DNA from: Coxiellaceae bacterium UBA1530
Lineage (GTDB): Bacteria; Pseudomonadota; Gammaproteobacteria; Coxiellales; Coxiellaceae
Assembly: GCA_002323325.1 (NCBI GenBank)
Contig: DCQA01000063.1
Location: 1-24,901, forward strand
Length of the DNA: 24,901 bases
Direction of reading: 5' to 3'
Below the pieces are notes generated by a model. It had not been told where the DNA came from. It saw nothing but the letters and a program-made list of their open reading frames with translations, and searched no databases. The position numbers and the translations under genes were made by a program. This document shows positions 7,422 to 16,071 of this stretch, one piece after another. Position 1 is the first letter of the stretch. The number at the start of each line of letters is the position of its first letter.

Positions 7422-8219
7422 TTATATCTGATGGAGTTTGATAAACTGCAATGGTTTAACAATGACGTCATATTGACTAGCTTGTTGTTGATTCAGTTCT
7501 TTATCTTGTTGTTGTATTTGCGAGAACAGAGACTTCAATGGTTTACTAGCTGCAGACAAGTCTGTTTGAGAATGAGGAATATGTTGTCGACTCAGTGCGC
7601 TGTATAAGAGTAATATTGTCTTAAGCCTAAGATATTCTGAAAAATTCATCACAGTTTTCTTTGTCTTTGGTGTATCAAGATTTAAATCATTAAATCGATT
7701 TAATACCTCACTGAGTGGATCGTATGAAAAAAATTCCTCGAGTTCACGTGCTGTAAGTTGGTATTGAGTCAAAGGTTTAGCAATGGCTTGTTGCCATTGT
7801 CTAATCACTGTCTGCCAGGATTGTGTATTCTCTTGGAATAATTCAGAAAGGTTTTTTTGTAGTTCGCCTAATTTCAGATTAGCTATGGTGTCAAGCTGCG
7901 CATTCGTAAGCTGACTCTGGTGATTGGCAGAAAAATCTTTAAAGGTGTCATCAGTAAACATTCGATGCTGTTGTCGCGCAAAGACAATTTTTGCATAAGC
8001 ATTAAAGGAGTTTTTAATAAACGTGTGGTAGGGGCCTGTGGTGATTTCATCGAGTTGTGCCTCGTTTAGTAGTTCTGGGCTAGCGTCTACTGTTTGTTGG
8101 TGCTGAGCTTTGAGTGCAGAAATCGTATGTTCTTCAATCCATGTTTTTGCTGGGATCCAGTCACTGATAAGTGTCCTTGCATAAGTACTAAATAAGAATG
8201 TGTGGTTCGTGCTAGCCAT
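7422..8219 (-). CDS. Unrecognised 265-residue helical protein
   Basis: No family recognised. The product is soluble, rich in Gln, Leu and Ala, and predicted mostly helical. It has no signal peptide and no membrane segment. Glutamine-rich stretches (QQHR, QIQQQDKELNQQQASQY) suggest coiled-coil or extended helices, especially near the C-terminus. It lies between aroG and the 576-residue protein on the same strand, about 95 bases after aroG and 74 bases before the next gene, so cotranscription with either is possible. The ATG at 8219 is preceded by AGGGAC (8222-8227), a usable Shine-Dalgarno sequence with close spacing. The reading frame is intact and codon use looks like that of the neighbouring genes. 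Confidence 0.65.
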   Translation of the reverse strand: MASTNHTFLFSTYARTLISDWIPAKTWIEEHTISALKAQHQQTVDASPELLNEAQLDEITTGPYHTFIKNSFNAYAKIVFARQQHRMFTDDTFKDFSANHQSQLTNAQLDTIANLKLGELQKNLSELFQENTQSWQTVIRQWQQAIAKPLTQYQLTARELEEFFSYDPLSEVLNRFNDLNLDTPKTKKTVMNFSEYLRLKTILLLYSALSRQHIPHSQTDLSAASKPLKSLFSQIQQQDKELNQQQASQYDVIVKPLQFIKLHQI

Positions 8220-8314
8220 TTTGTCCCTTAGTGTCTGTAAATCTTGGTTAAATATAGCATATTTGTTGTACGGTCTTAATTGGTTGTTGTCTTTCCGTTG
8301 GTCTCACTGTGGAT

Positions 8315-9409
8315 CTAAAGCTGTCTTCTTGCTTGGACAGAGCGACTGCAGCTGTGCAATAGCTCCTCTGTCCTTTCCCAGTTGATACATGCATCAGTGA
8401 TGCTCTGTCCATAGGCCAGTTGTGTGTCTGGAGCATATTGTTGTTTGCCCTCTAGAATATGACTTTCCAGCATTATGCCTATGATCGCTTTTTGTCCTTC
8501 GCTGATTTGACGACAAACTGATTGAGCCACCTCGATTTGAACATTAGGAACTTTCCCACTGTTTCCATGACTGCAATCAATCATAATCCTTTGAGGGGAT
8601 AATTGCTGTTTGGATATTGATTGTATGGCTTTTTGTACATGATGTTCATGATAGTTGGGTGCAGTTTGACTGCCTCTCAGAATAATATGTCCGTAAGGAT
8701 TGCCTGAGGTTTTTTTGATGATAGTGGTGCCTTCTTCATTTGATATGATGGTTGCATGTTGTTTTTTTGCCGTGATCATTGCATTAATCGCATGATCTAC
8801 ATTCCCACAGAGCGTATTTTTAAATCCGACTGGAGATGGTAAGTCAGATGCGAGTTCTCTATGGAGAGGGCTAGTAACCGTTCGTGCTCCAATGGCCGAC
8901 CAAGTGATGAAATCGCTGATGTAATGTGCTGTTATGGGATGAATAAATTCAGTGCCGCAACACACTCCCATGTTTTGGATATCTTGGAGTAGCTGTCGTC
9001 CTATTTGGTAGCCCTCGTTGATATCACACTTTCCATTGAGATGGGGGTCATTAATGAGCCCTTTCCACCCTACAGTGGTCCTGGGTTTTTCAAGATAAAC
9101 ACGCATGATAATCAGTAGCTCTTGCTTAAATCTACTCTGAGCTTTTTGTAGTCGTTGGGCAAAATCTAGTGCTGACTCGGGGTCATGGATAGAGCAGGGG
9201 CCAACGACTACGAGTAATCGATCATCCTGACCATCTAAGATTCGACGAACATCGATGCGTTGTTGTTGCACACGATTGGCGATAGCCTTTGTGCAGGGGA
9301 TGATGTTACGCAGTTGTTGTGGTGATATAAGTTCCACAGAAGGTTCTTTTTTGTGCATTGTCAATTCTGCTGTTAGCGGTGTATGATTGAGGGCAATTTT
9401 TGAGCTCAT
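8315..9409 (-). CDS. aroG: 3-deoxy-7-phosphoheptulonate (DAHP) synthase, class I AroFGH type
   Basis: The enzyme condenses phosphoenolpyruvate with erythrose-4-phosphate, the first step of the shikimate pathway to aromatic amino acids. The product has 364 residues (E. coli AroG has 350) and aligns throughout. GPCSIHDPESA carries the metal-binding Cys (residue 72), and MRVYLEKPRTTVGWKG contains PEP-binding Arg and Lys residues. Other conserved pieces are GLINDPHLNG, HRELAS, PVGFKN and HIILRG. The remaining metal ligands lie in DCSHGN (His), MLESH (Glu) and ITDACINWE (Asp). The extra length is an N-terminal extension of about 12 residues, and a Met at codon 18 is an alternative start. The feedback class (Phe, Tyr or Trp) cannot be assigned from sequence alone, so the symbol denotes the family. 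It is divergent from the small exported protein at 9464, with 54 bases between. Confidence 0.93.
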   Translation of the reverse strand: MSSKIALNHTPLTAELTMHKKEPSVELISPQQLRNIIPCTKAIANRVQQQRIDVRRILDGQDDRLLVVVGPCSIHDPESALDFAQRLQKAQSRFKQELLIIMRVYLEKPRTTVGWKGLINDPHLNGKCDINEGYQIGRQLLQDIQNMGVCCGTEFIHPITAHYISDFITWSAIGARTVTSPLHRELASDLPSPVGFKNTLCGNVDHAINAMITAKKQHATIISNEEGTTIIKKTSGNPYGHIILRGSQTAPNYHEHHVQKAIQSISKQQLSPQRIMIDCSHGNSGKVPNVQIEVAQSVCRQISEGQKAIIGIMLESHILEGKQQYAPDTQLAYGQSITDACINWERTEELLHSCSRSVQARRQL

Positions 9410-9463
9410 GCCTGTTAGCGATTCAGCAGGTTTAAACTAGGGCTTTGGTGGAGATAAGTCAAG

Positions 9464-9805
9464 ATGAGGGGTGTGGCAATTACGTCTATGCGCTATATTA
9501 TCGCAATGATTGCGATGATAGTTACTTTATTACAATGTGCATGTCACTCAATGCAAGTAAGTGACAATAATCACCAAAATACGCATGTCAGTGCGTCGGA
9601 TTCAGCTCTGACAGGAGTTAAGCATAACAGTCAATGGGTCTATAAGTGTCGAGTGTTAAATTTACATTCAAAGACTGTTTATCTGGGGTACGATCGACGA
9701 AGAAATGTTGCCATAAGTCAGGCTAGGGAGGCATGTTATGCGGGTGCTCATTCAGCATCGTGTGATTTCCATTTTGATTGCCAGCTCCAGCACGAATTGC
9801 CTTGA
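9464..9805 (+). CDS. Small exported cysteine-containing protein
   Basis: The product has 113 residues. The N-terminus has a hydrophobic segment (about residues 12-24, IIAMIAMIVTLL) followed by QCACHSM. The cysteines sit where a lipobox would be, but Gln at the preceding position makes lipidation doubtful. The mature part has four cysteines: one in WVYKCRVLN, one in AREACYAG, and two in ASCDFHFDCQL. Their spacing suggests two disulfides in a small periplasmic or secreted domain. GGAG (9450-9453) lies about 10 bases before the ATG; an internal ATG at 9488 is also possible. Similar small proteins ending in a C-x(5)-C pair occur in Legionella-like genomes as uncharacterised secreted proteins. That resemblance is from memory of the pattern, and no function is known. 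Confidence 0.6.
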   Translation: MRGVAITSMRYIIAMIAMIVTLLQCACHSMQVSDNNHQNTHVSASDSALTGVKHNSQWVYKCRVLNLHSKTVYLGYDRRRNVAISQAREACYAGAHSASCDFHFDCQLQHELP

Positions 9806-10156
9806 GTCATAGGTTGTTGACTTTCATCGTGCCCGTGTTAGTATCACCGTGGAATTGAAGCAGGCCAAATCCTACGAAGCTTTTTTCCACGCAATAGCCG
9901 ATTCCAAAGATAATACATTTTATCATGAATTTACCAGTATTTTATAATCTAGAACCTATTTATCGATAGTAACTTAACCTAATCTCTTTTATGATTCTAT
10001 ATTTTAAATGCAGATCTGATCATAGGCCTCTGTTTTTAATATAGTTATTTCATTGTTGTAATGATTGCTTATAGCTCACAAAACTGCTTTTTTGATAAAA
10101 AAACACACACAAAGCTATAATTTACATGAAGGTTGTTATGCGAGGAGAATAGGCGA
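9806..10156. other. Intergenic stretch between convergent genes
   Basis: The region separates the small exported protein gene and liuB. Apart from a 39-codon minus-strand frame (9807-9926), I see only AT-rich sequence, with a run of T residues near 10030 and an A-rich, CA-repeat stretch at 10094-10111. No clear intrinsic terminator hairpin was found. Confidence 0.4.
9807..9926 (-). CDS. Possible small ORF or C-terminal gene remnant (39 aa)
   Basis: The frame runs from ATG at 9926 to TGA at 9807 and encodes a peptide with GIGYCVEKSFVGFGLLQF and a TNTGTMKVNNL end. The alternation of Gly and aromatic residues resembles the last strands of a beta-rich domain, so this may be the tail of a lost gene. 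An in-frame TAA lies 18 bases upstream of the ATG. There is no good Shine-Dalgarno sequence. It ends 1 bp from the convergent exported protein gene. Real expression is doubtful. Confidence 0.25.
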   Translation of the reverse strand: MIKCIIFGIGYCVEKSFVGFGLLQFHGDTNTGTMKVNNL

Positions 10157-11758
10157 TTACATTCGAAAAATACCGTATTTTGTTTCCTCAATCGAAAGTT
10201 GGCTAACAATATTAAGGGCCATACTTAGAGCAGTCCGAGTATTGAGTGGATCTATCATCCCATCATCCCAGAGTCGAGCACTGGCATACCAAGCGTTTCC
10301 TTGTCGCTCATATTGATCACGTATGGATTGCATGAATGTTGCTTGATGTTGTGGATTCCATTGTTGTCCCTTACGCTCTAACTGGACTTGTTTGATGTCA
10401 GTAAGAACATTGGCAGCCTGCTCACCACCCATGACTGATATGCGAGCATTTGGCCAGGTTAGTAATAGTGTCGGTTCATAGGCCCGACCACACATGGCAT
10501 AGTTCCCAGCCCCATAGCTGCCTCCGACAATGACCGTGAACTTCGGCACTTCACTGCAGGCTACTGCTGTCACCATTTTGGCGCCATGTTTTGCAATACC
10601 AGCTGATTCAGACGCTTTACCCACCATAAAGCCATGAGTATTTTGCAAAAATAACAGTGGGATTTTACGTTTATTGCAAAGCTGAATAAACTGTGTACCT
10701 TTCAGTGCTGAGTCTGAAAATAAGATGCCATTATTGGCTACAATACCAACAAGATGGCCGCTTATTCTAGCAAAACCACAAATTAGAGTAGTGCCGAAGA
10801 GTTGTTTGAACTCATCGAACTCTGAGGCGTCGGTGAGTCTAGCAATGATCTCTCGCATCTCAATCGGCATACGAGGATCAGCTGGAATTAATCCAAGTAA
10901 CTCTTCTGCAGGGTGTAGTGGTGGTGTAACTTTGGGTTGCTTGGTGGGCAGAGGTAAATTTAGGTTTCTTATACATGTTCGTGTTATTGATAGTGCGTGT
11001 TGGTCATTGTCTGCATAATAGTCTGCAACACCAGACTCTCGACAATGAATATCAGCTCCTCCTAAATTTTCCGCGCTGACAACTTCGCCGGTTGCGGCTT
11101 TAACCAGAGGCGGCCCGCCAAGAAAAATAGTACCTTGCTGCTTTACAATGATGCTAACATCAGCCATGGCAGGAATATAGGCTCCTCCCGCAGTACATGA
11201 CCCCATGACGACAGCGATTTGAGGGATGTTGTTGGCTGATAGTCTGGCTTGATTAAAAAATATCCTGCCAAAATCCTCTTTATCAGGAAAAACTTCATCT
11301 TGCTTTGGTAGAAAGGCACCACCAGAATCGACTATGTAAATACACGGCAGTCGCATTGATTGCGCAATAGCTTGTGCGCGTAAATGTTTTTTGATGGTAA
11401 TAGGAAAATAACAGCCACCTTTCACAGTAGGGTCGTTAGCGATGATCATACAAGGCATTTGCTCAATGACTCCAATGCCGGTAACGATACCACCAGCAGG
11501 AATATAATCGTCGTATAATTCATTACCTGCAAATAACCCAATCTCAAAAAAATCGGAACTCTCATCAATGATTTCATCGATACGCTCTCTAACTAATAGC
11601 TTTCCCTGGTCATACTGGCGTTGTTTAGCGGCATCACTGGATCCTTTTTCAAGAATAGATATGTGTTCGCGAAAAGTATTGACCAGTTGTTGCATCGATG
11701 CAGCGTTGGACTGATAGTCTTTGTCATCAGTATTTATTTTAGAGAGTAGAGTTTTCAT
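10157..11758 (-). CDS. liuB: Methylcrotonyl-CoA carboxylase beta (carboxyltransferase) subunit
   Basis: This subunit transfers the carboxyl group from carboxybiotin to 3-methylcrotonyl-CoA in leucine degradation, in complex with a biotin-carrying alpha subunit. The 533-residue length matches MCC beta (about 535). Two crotonase-like halves are evident. The N-terminal one has RERIDEIID, YIPAGGIVTGIG, the GGAFLP loop, and GSCTAGGAYIPAM with FLGGPPLVKAATGE, which are the oxyanion and acyl-CoA-binding elements. The C-terminal one has GILFSDSALKG, QNTHGFMVG, GSYGAGNYAMCGRAYEP and SVMGGEQAANV. The C-terminus, YGIFRM, matches the FGxFRM end of MCC beta rather than propionyl-CoA carboxylase. It follows the thiolase gene by 12 bases, so the two are probably one operon. 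The alpha subunit and the other liu genes are not in the window. Confidence 0.93.
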   Translation of the reverse strand: MKTLLSKINTDDKDYQSNAASMQQLVNTFREHISILEKGSSDAAKQRQYDQGKLLVRERIDEIIDESSDFFEIGLFAGNELYDDYIPAGGIVTGIGVIEQMPCMIIANDPTVKGGCYFPITIKKHLRAQAIAQSMRLPCIYIVDSGGAFLPKQDEVFPDKEDFGRIFFNQARLSANNIPQIAVVMGSCTAGGAYIPAMADVSIIVKQQGTIFLGGPPLVKAATGEVVSAENLGGADIHCRESGVADYYADNDQHALSITRTCIRNLNLPLPTKQPKVTPPLHPAEELLGLIPADPRMPIEMREIIARLTDASEFDEFKQLFGTTLICGFARISGHLVGIVANNGILFSDSALKGTQFIQLCNKRKIPLLFLQNTHGFMVGKASESAGIAKHGAKMVTAVACSEVPKFTVIVGGSYGAGNYAMCGRAYEPTLLLTWPNARISVMGGEQAANVLTDIKQVQLERKGQQWNPQHQATFMQSIRDQYERQGNAWYASARLWDDGMIDPLNTRTALSMALNIVSQLSIEETKYGIFRM

Positions 11759-11770
11759 AACGATCTCGAT

Positions 11771-12958
11771 TTAATGAGTTTCAATAGCAATGGCGATGGC
11801 TTCACCGCCACCAATACAAGCAGTCGCGATACCTCGACGCTGTTTCCGTGCATGTAACGCATGTATCAGCGTTGTTACAATGCGCGTACCACTAGCGCCA
11901 ATAGGGTGGCCTAACACACAAGCACCACCATGCACGTTCACTTTATCTCTGGGGATATTCAACGCTTGCATAACGACTAAGGGGACTACTGAGAAAGCCT
12001 CGTTGATCTCAAAACAGTCTATTGATTCAGTTGTCCAGTTTAATTGGTCCAGTAACCGTTGAATGGCGCCAATAGGTGCTGTAGTAAATTGCTCTGGTGA
12101 TTGTGCTTGTGTGCTTATTCCTTGGATATAAGCTAGTGGTGTGTATCCATGTTGTACGGCTGTTGATTCACGCATCATGACAACTGCAGCTGCTCCATCG
12201 GATAGATTACTGGCATTTGCGGCGGTTACAGTACCATCTAGTTGGAAAACGGGTTTCAGGGATTGAATTTTTTTAACGTCAACATGGTGTAATCCTTCAT
12301 CATGAATCATTTCAATAGTCTTTCGTCGCTGCTGAACAACTACGGGGGTTATTTCATTCATAAATAATCCGGTATCAGTAGCTTGTTGTGCCCGTTTAAT
12401 CGATTCCATCGTGAATTGATCTTGCATCTCTCGTGAAATATTAAATTCATTAGCACAGGCTTCAGCAAAATACCCCATGGGTTGGTGCTCATCGTAGGCA
12501 TTTTCCAGGCCATCATGCATGAGATGGTCTAATAATGCTGTGCCTCCTAGTCGGGCACCTTGACGAGTAGCTGGAGATAGGTAGGGCGCTTGTGACATGT
12601 TCTCCATACCACCAGCAACTATAATCTGACCTCTTCCGCAGGCGAGATGATCATGTGCCTGCATGATACTCGCTAGTCCTGAACCACACATTTTATTAAT
12701 GGTGGTGCAAGGAATATTGTTAGGAAGACCAGCATAATAAGCGGCTTGCCTTGCAGGTGCTTGACGCTGACCTGCTGTTAAGACGCAGCCGATGATCACT
12801 TGATCAATTGTGTGATGGTTGATCTTACCAGCGTTTATGCTGGCTTTAATCGCATGCGCCCCGAGTTGAGGTGCGGGGATAGCTTGGAAAGCCCCTAAAT
12901 AGTGTCCAATAGCTGTTCTCATTGCTGAACAGATAACGATTGTGTTAGTGTCTGCCAT
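11771..12958 (-). CDS. Acetyl-CoA acetyltransferase (thiolase)
   Basis: Thiolase catalyses reversible condensation of two acetyl-CoA to acetoacetyl-CoA, or thiolysis of 3-ketoacyl-CoA. The catalytic set is complete: Cys91 in INKMCGSGL, His351 in LGHPIGASG and Cys381 in TACIGGGEA; NEAF also lies in place. The start is taken at 12958 rather than the ATG two codons upstream because AAGG sits 6 bases before it; the upstream ATG would have no spacing at all. Length is 395 residues, typical for the degradative and biosynthetic tetrameric group. It lies first in an operon with MCC beta, which suggests it handles acetoacetyl-CoA formed at the end of leucine degradation. A medium-chain 3-ketoacyl-CoA thiolase is a possible alternative, so no symbol is given. 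Confidence 0.92.
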   Translation of the reverse strand: MADTNTIVICSAMRTAIGHYLGAFQAIPAPQLGAHAIKASINAGKINHHTIDQVIIGCVLTAGQRQAPARQAAYYAGLPNNIPCTTINKMCGSGLASIMQAHDHLACGRGQIIVAGGMENMSQAPYLSPATRQGARLGGTALLDHLMHDGLENAYDEHQPMGYFAEACANEFNISREMQDQFTMESIKRAQQATDTGLFMNEITPVVVQQRRKTIEMIHDEGLHHVDVKKIQSLKPVFQLDGTVTAANASNLSDGAAAVVMMRESTAVQHGYTPLAYIQGISTQAQSPEQFTTAPIGAIQRLLDQLNWTTESIDCFEINEAFSVVPLVVMQALNIPRDKVNVHGGACVLGHPIGASGTRIVTTLIHALHARKQRRGIATACIGGGEAIAIAIETH

Positions 12959-12992
12959 TTTCATCCTTGAGGCTATTTAGTTCATGCTGAAT

Positions 12993-13021
12993 ATCATATG
13001 GCGTCAATGAGACGCATGCAA
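12993..13021 (-). promoter_or_regulatory. Predicted promoter for the thiolase/MCC beta operon
   Basis: On the minus strand a TTGCAT (13016-13021) is followed, after exactly 17 bases, by TATGAT (12993-12998). This would start transcription about 28 bases before the ATG at 12958. The -10 matches five of six consensus bases; the -35 is weak. Confidence 0.4.
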
Positions 13022-13172
13022 GTTTCAGTTTTTATGTGTTTTATAATGTTATTTGAACCGAATGCGCATTTTTTGAGTTCGTTGTTCGAATGCCATATAA
13101 GACTTAGATAAGGTACTGAAGGTTAAATATTTGGTAATATTTGGCACAAATTTAGTATGGGTGAAGGTAAAT

Positions 13173-15227
13173 ATGTCAGATTTTGAGAACAGAGGGACAA
13201 GCGATGACACGCTGGCCTATATTCCATTATCTGAGTCTGATGATCCAGAGTCAGTTCAAGATGAGGGCTCGTCTGAAAATCACACTTCAGAGGAAGGCAG
13301 TTCTAAGTACAACTTAGATTCGCGTCTTTGCAATGAAATGCTCTGGCAGTGCGGTTTGTATTCTTTGTCAGGTAGTTATGTTGCCTACTATTTATGGAAA
13401 GTGATGGATAGCCCGTCGGATTACCTAGTTGCGGATTGGAGTGAATTACACGATCACTACCATCACTTGAAAGTGCTATCGTTCATCGATTTACGCGCTA
13501 GCTGGTGCACAGGTGTTCTGCCGTCGCTGATGTGGCAGATGATTTCCTCTCTAGAGACTTTACTATACGGTGATTGGTTTGATCCTGAAAAAATTGACAC
13601 TAACACCTATCTTGGAAGGTGTCTGAAAGCAATTCCTGTGTCATGGCCTTTATCTCAATTACGAGATTTTTACACAAGGTATCATTGGAATAGGATTATT
13701 GAGAATCCTGAGCAAAGAGCACTCTCTCAACAAAATTGGTTATCTTATCGACGAAGTCATTTTTTGAGGATTATGGCAACGCTATTGTTTTCTTTTCCAG
13801 TCTTATTATGCGTTGTTTTTAGCTGCTCATGGGCAAATTTCCATTCGAATTTTACGACAATCTTGAATGATGCACCCCCTGATGCACCAAGTTCATTTTC
13901 TGGCTGGGTTTATCGTTTCTTTCCTAACTTATCCTCATTGAAGGTGATCAATAATCTATTGCCTGCCAGTGTGTGTTGGTTATCTGTATTGGTATTATAC
14001 TCGTCGTTAAAGGTATTGGATGCAAGTTACTTTCTATTTCACCATCAATTTGATGAGCCCATTGATATCAGCGTGAAAAATCAAAGAAGATTTTTTCCAG
14101 CTATAGAACAAGCAGCCTCTACAGCAATCATAATTTCATTACTGTTCTTCTTTCCACTTATCACCGGTGTGTGGTTATGTTCGACATCTGAGGGTGGCGG
14201 TATCGAAGTGTACTTGAACGAGTTAATTGGTGGCGATAGTCGACATGATTTATTAGCACTAGCATTTGGATGGATAAGTCAATTGCCTCAGGTGAACCAC
14301 TCCAATGAGCCCACGTTATGTTTTAATCAGTCAGTTTCCTTTGATACCTCTCCATGGACAAATTTAACCAGTGTTTGTATAGAGTCTTTTGATTTTTCAC
14401 AATACGTTAAAGTGACGCGATGGGAATATATGTATCTGGCTGCCTGGGGAGAAGAGAAAATCTCCGAGCCTTGGTCAGCATCGTTTGCCTATCGAGGAAT
14501 AGATACCATGGGTGTTGAGCAAGCTGGTGTTTTAGATGTGTCTCGTGATCAGATCAATATTTTTCCTTTTATAAATTTAGGTGAGGTGACTCTCATTGAA
14601 GAATTTGGCGTTTATCCGATTGCGAGTATCCTTTTCTATTTTTCAGCTGCGCTTTTCTTATACTCCCAGGCGAGTCTATCATGGGCTAATCAAACTGTGA
14701 TGCCAATCTATCAGAGTATGGTAACCGCTATCGATAACTATAAACTAGTTTATTTCGTTCCTGCGTTTTTCATTATGGTGGTTTGCTCTAAATGTTTAGG
14801 TAATGGTATTAATCACTTGAACTCAAAATTATCCCCTCAAGCTCAAAACTTTTGGGGCGTCTTCTATAATTTATTAGACGTATGCGATATAGGATATGAC
14901 CCTGATTGGAATAATGTGGCGGGGTTTGATGCCATCAGTGTTGATGTTTGGTTTTCAGCCGACTTACTGTTAGTTATTTGGTTGGATTGTAAATTCGTTT
15001 TTTTTCCCATACTTACTCTTTTTCTCAATCATGTAATGCAGGCTGCAAGAGGTAATGAAGAAATCTTCAGTGACACTCTAGATTCCTCTTCTACGCTGGC
15101 AAGTCATACATCCACTGATATGCATGTCTCGGGTGTGAGAGCATGCCTCTTAAGTGATAATGAAACGAAACATGATCATGATGTTGAGGCTGGAAGATCA
15201 AGATTAAGTTCACTTCGCTCAGAATAA
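13173..15227 (+). CDS. Unrecognised 684-residue polytopic membrane protein
   Basis: The ATG at 13173 is chosen because GAAGG (13163-13167) precedes it by 5 bases; an upstream TTG adds 14 residues without support. No family is recognised. The first 50 residues are acidic and Ser/Glu-rich (SESDDPESVQDEGSSEN), probably disordered and cytosolic. About six membrane helices follow at roughly 199-220, 263-284, 314-336, 480-501, 524-543 and 596-619. A large hydrophilic, Trp- and Cys-containing region (337-479) lies between helices 3 and 4 and is probably on the far side of the membrane. The last 60 residues are polar and Ser/His/Asp-rich. There is no signal peptide, no channel or transporter motif, and no repeat that I can see. 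Long acidic termini around membrane helices are seen in many intracellular-bacterium effectors, but this is speculation. It is divergent from the thiolase operon. Confidence 0.7.
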   Translation: MSDFENRGTSDDTLAYIPLSESDDPESVQDEGSSENHTSEEGSSKYNLDSRLCNEMLWQCGLYSLSGSYVAYYLWKVMDSPSDYLVADWSELHDHYHHLKVLSFIDLRASWCTGVLPSLMWQMISSLETLLYGDWFDPEKIDTNTYLGRCLKAIPVSWPLSQLRDFYTRYHWNRIIENPEQRALSQQNWLSYRRSHFLRIMATLLFSFPVLLCVVFSCSWANFHSNFTTILNDAPPDAPSSFSGWVYRFFPNLSSLKVINNLLPASVCWLSVLVLYSSLKVLDASYFLFHHQFDEPIDISVKNQRRFFPAIEQAASTAIIISLLFFFPLITGVWLCSTSEGGGIEVYLNELIGGDSRHDLLALAFGWISQLPQVNHSNEPTLCFNQSVSFDTSPWTNLTSVCIESFDFSQYVKVTRWEYMYLAAWGEEKISEPWSASFAYRGIDTMGVEQAGVLDVSRDQINIFPFINLGEVTLIEEFGVYPIASILFYFSAALFLYSQASLSWANQTVMPIYQSMVTAIDNYKLVYFVPAFFIMVVCSKCLGNGINHLNSKLSPQAQNFWGVFYNLLDVCDIGYDPDWNNVAGFDAISVDVWFSADLLLVIWLDCKFVFFPILTLFLNHVMQAARGNEEIFSDTLDSSSTLASHTSTDMHVSGVRACLLSDNETKHDHDVEAGRSRLSSLRSE

Positions 15228-15368
15228 TTTTGAGCGACACAATGGTTATACCTCATAAGTTCCCTCGATCCACTCTTTTTCTCGAGATGCTGTTTCATCG
15301 CTAGCGTTGATTTTATAATCAAAAGCTGTTTATGATGTTTTTCGTTTTTAATGTTTATAGGAATGATA

Positions 15369-16067
15369 ATGTCCAAGGACGTGCAAAGCTATGGATGGGT
15401 TTATTCTCTACGTGACTATCATCAGATGTTTGATCTCTCTGACGAGGATTTGAGTAGAAAGATTCTTGATTACCCTGGCGGAATCTCTAGCTTCAATGCT
15501 GAGCTAGCTCAACAAGGGGTATTTGTAATTAGTGGTGACGCGTTATACAGTCGATCACGGGATGTTCTTAGTGTCGAGTCAGATGAGTTATTTCAAGCTA
15601 ATTGTCAAATGTTCAGAGATCATCAAGAGCGTATCAAAGGGCATGATGAGTCAGTGATTGAGACAATTTTTAATGACTGGTTATTGAGTAAGCAAATTTT
15701 TCTCGATGATTATGAGCGTGGTTATGAAGAGGGACGTTATCGAGCAATAGAATCGCTTCTTTTGCCTTTTGACGATGATCAATTTGAGCTGGCTTTGTGT
15801 ACAGATTTTTTAGCGTTATCACAAACTATCCCTCAATTTACAACCGAGTCTCTCGTTGCTGAATTATGTCGAGTTGCTGAAGAGGTTCGTGTCTATCCGT
15901 TAATGACCACCGAAGGGAAGATGCATCCAGCATTGGGGTCTGTGATGTTGAGTCTACAGCAGCAAAATTTTGGTGTTGAGGTCCGAGAAGTTACCTATGA
16001 TCAACAGGTGGGTGGTAATGCCATGCTACGTGTCTGGTCAAAAGAATGCATGATAAGCCTAGGTTAA
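15369..16067 (+). CDS. SAM-dependent methyltransferase-like protein
   Basis: The start at 15369 is preferred over ATGs at 15351 and 15363 because AGGAA (15359-15363) lies 5 bases before it; the product has 232 residues. Residues 31-44 (KILDYPGGISSFNA) match SAM-binding motif I, and ISGDALYS, about 15 residues on, has the acidic residue that ends strand 2. ELALCTDFLAL fits motif IV. The C-terminal pattern (a SLVAELCRVAEEVRVYPL stretch, then VGGNAMLRVW) is as in a poorly described family of Rossmann methyltransferases. Its substrate is unknown. It ends 4 bases before pyrD, whose GTG start suggests translational coupling. It lies 141 bases after the polytopic protein gene. The glycine-rich loop is slightly degenerate, so activity is likely but not certain. 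Confidence 0.65.
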   Translation: MSKDVQSYGWVYSLRDYHQMFDLSDEDLSRKILDYPGGISSFNAELAQQGVFVISGDALYSRSRDVLSVESDELFQANCQMFRDHQERIKGHDESVIETIFNDWLLSKQIFLDDYERGYEEGRYRAIESLLLPFDDDQFELALCTDFLALSQTIPQFTTESLVAELCRVAEEVRVYPLMTTEGKMHPALGSVMLSLQQQNFGVEVREVTYDQQVGGNAMLRVWSKECMISLG

Positions 16068-16071
16068 ATGC

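Noticed and set aside
8248..8436. Minus-strand open frame overlapping the aroG 3' end
   Set aside because: AroG ends normally in the other frame with a conserved C-terminus, so this one is a shadow.
13126..13143. Tandem AATATTTGG repeat before the 684-residue protein
   Set aside because: Two short AT-rich copies are easy to obtain by chance in this DNA, and no operator symmetry is seen.
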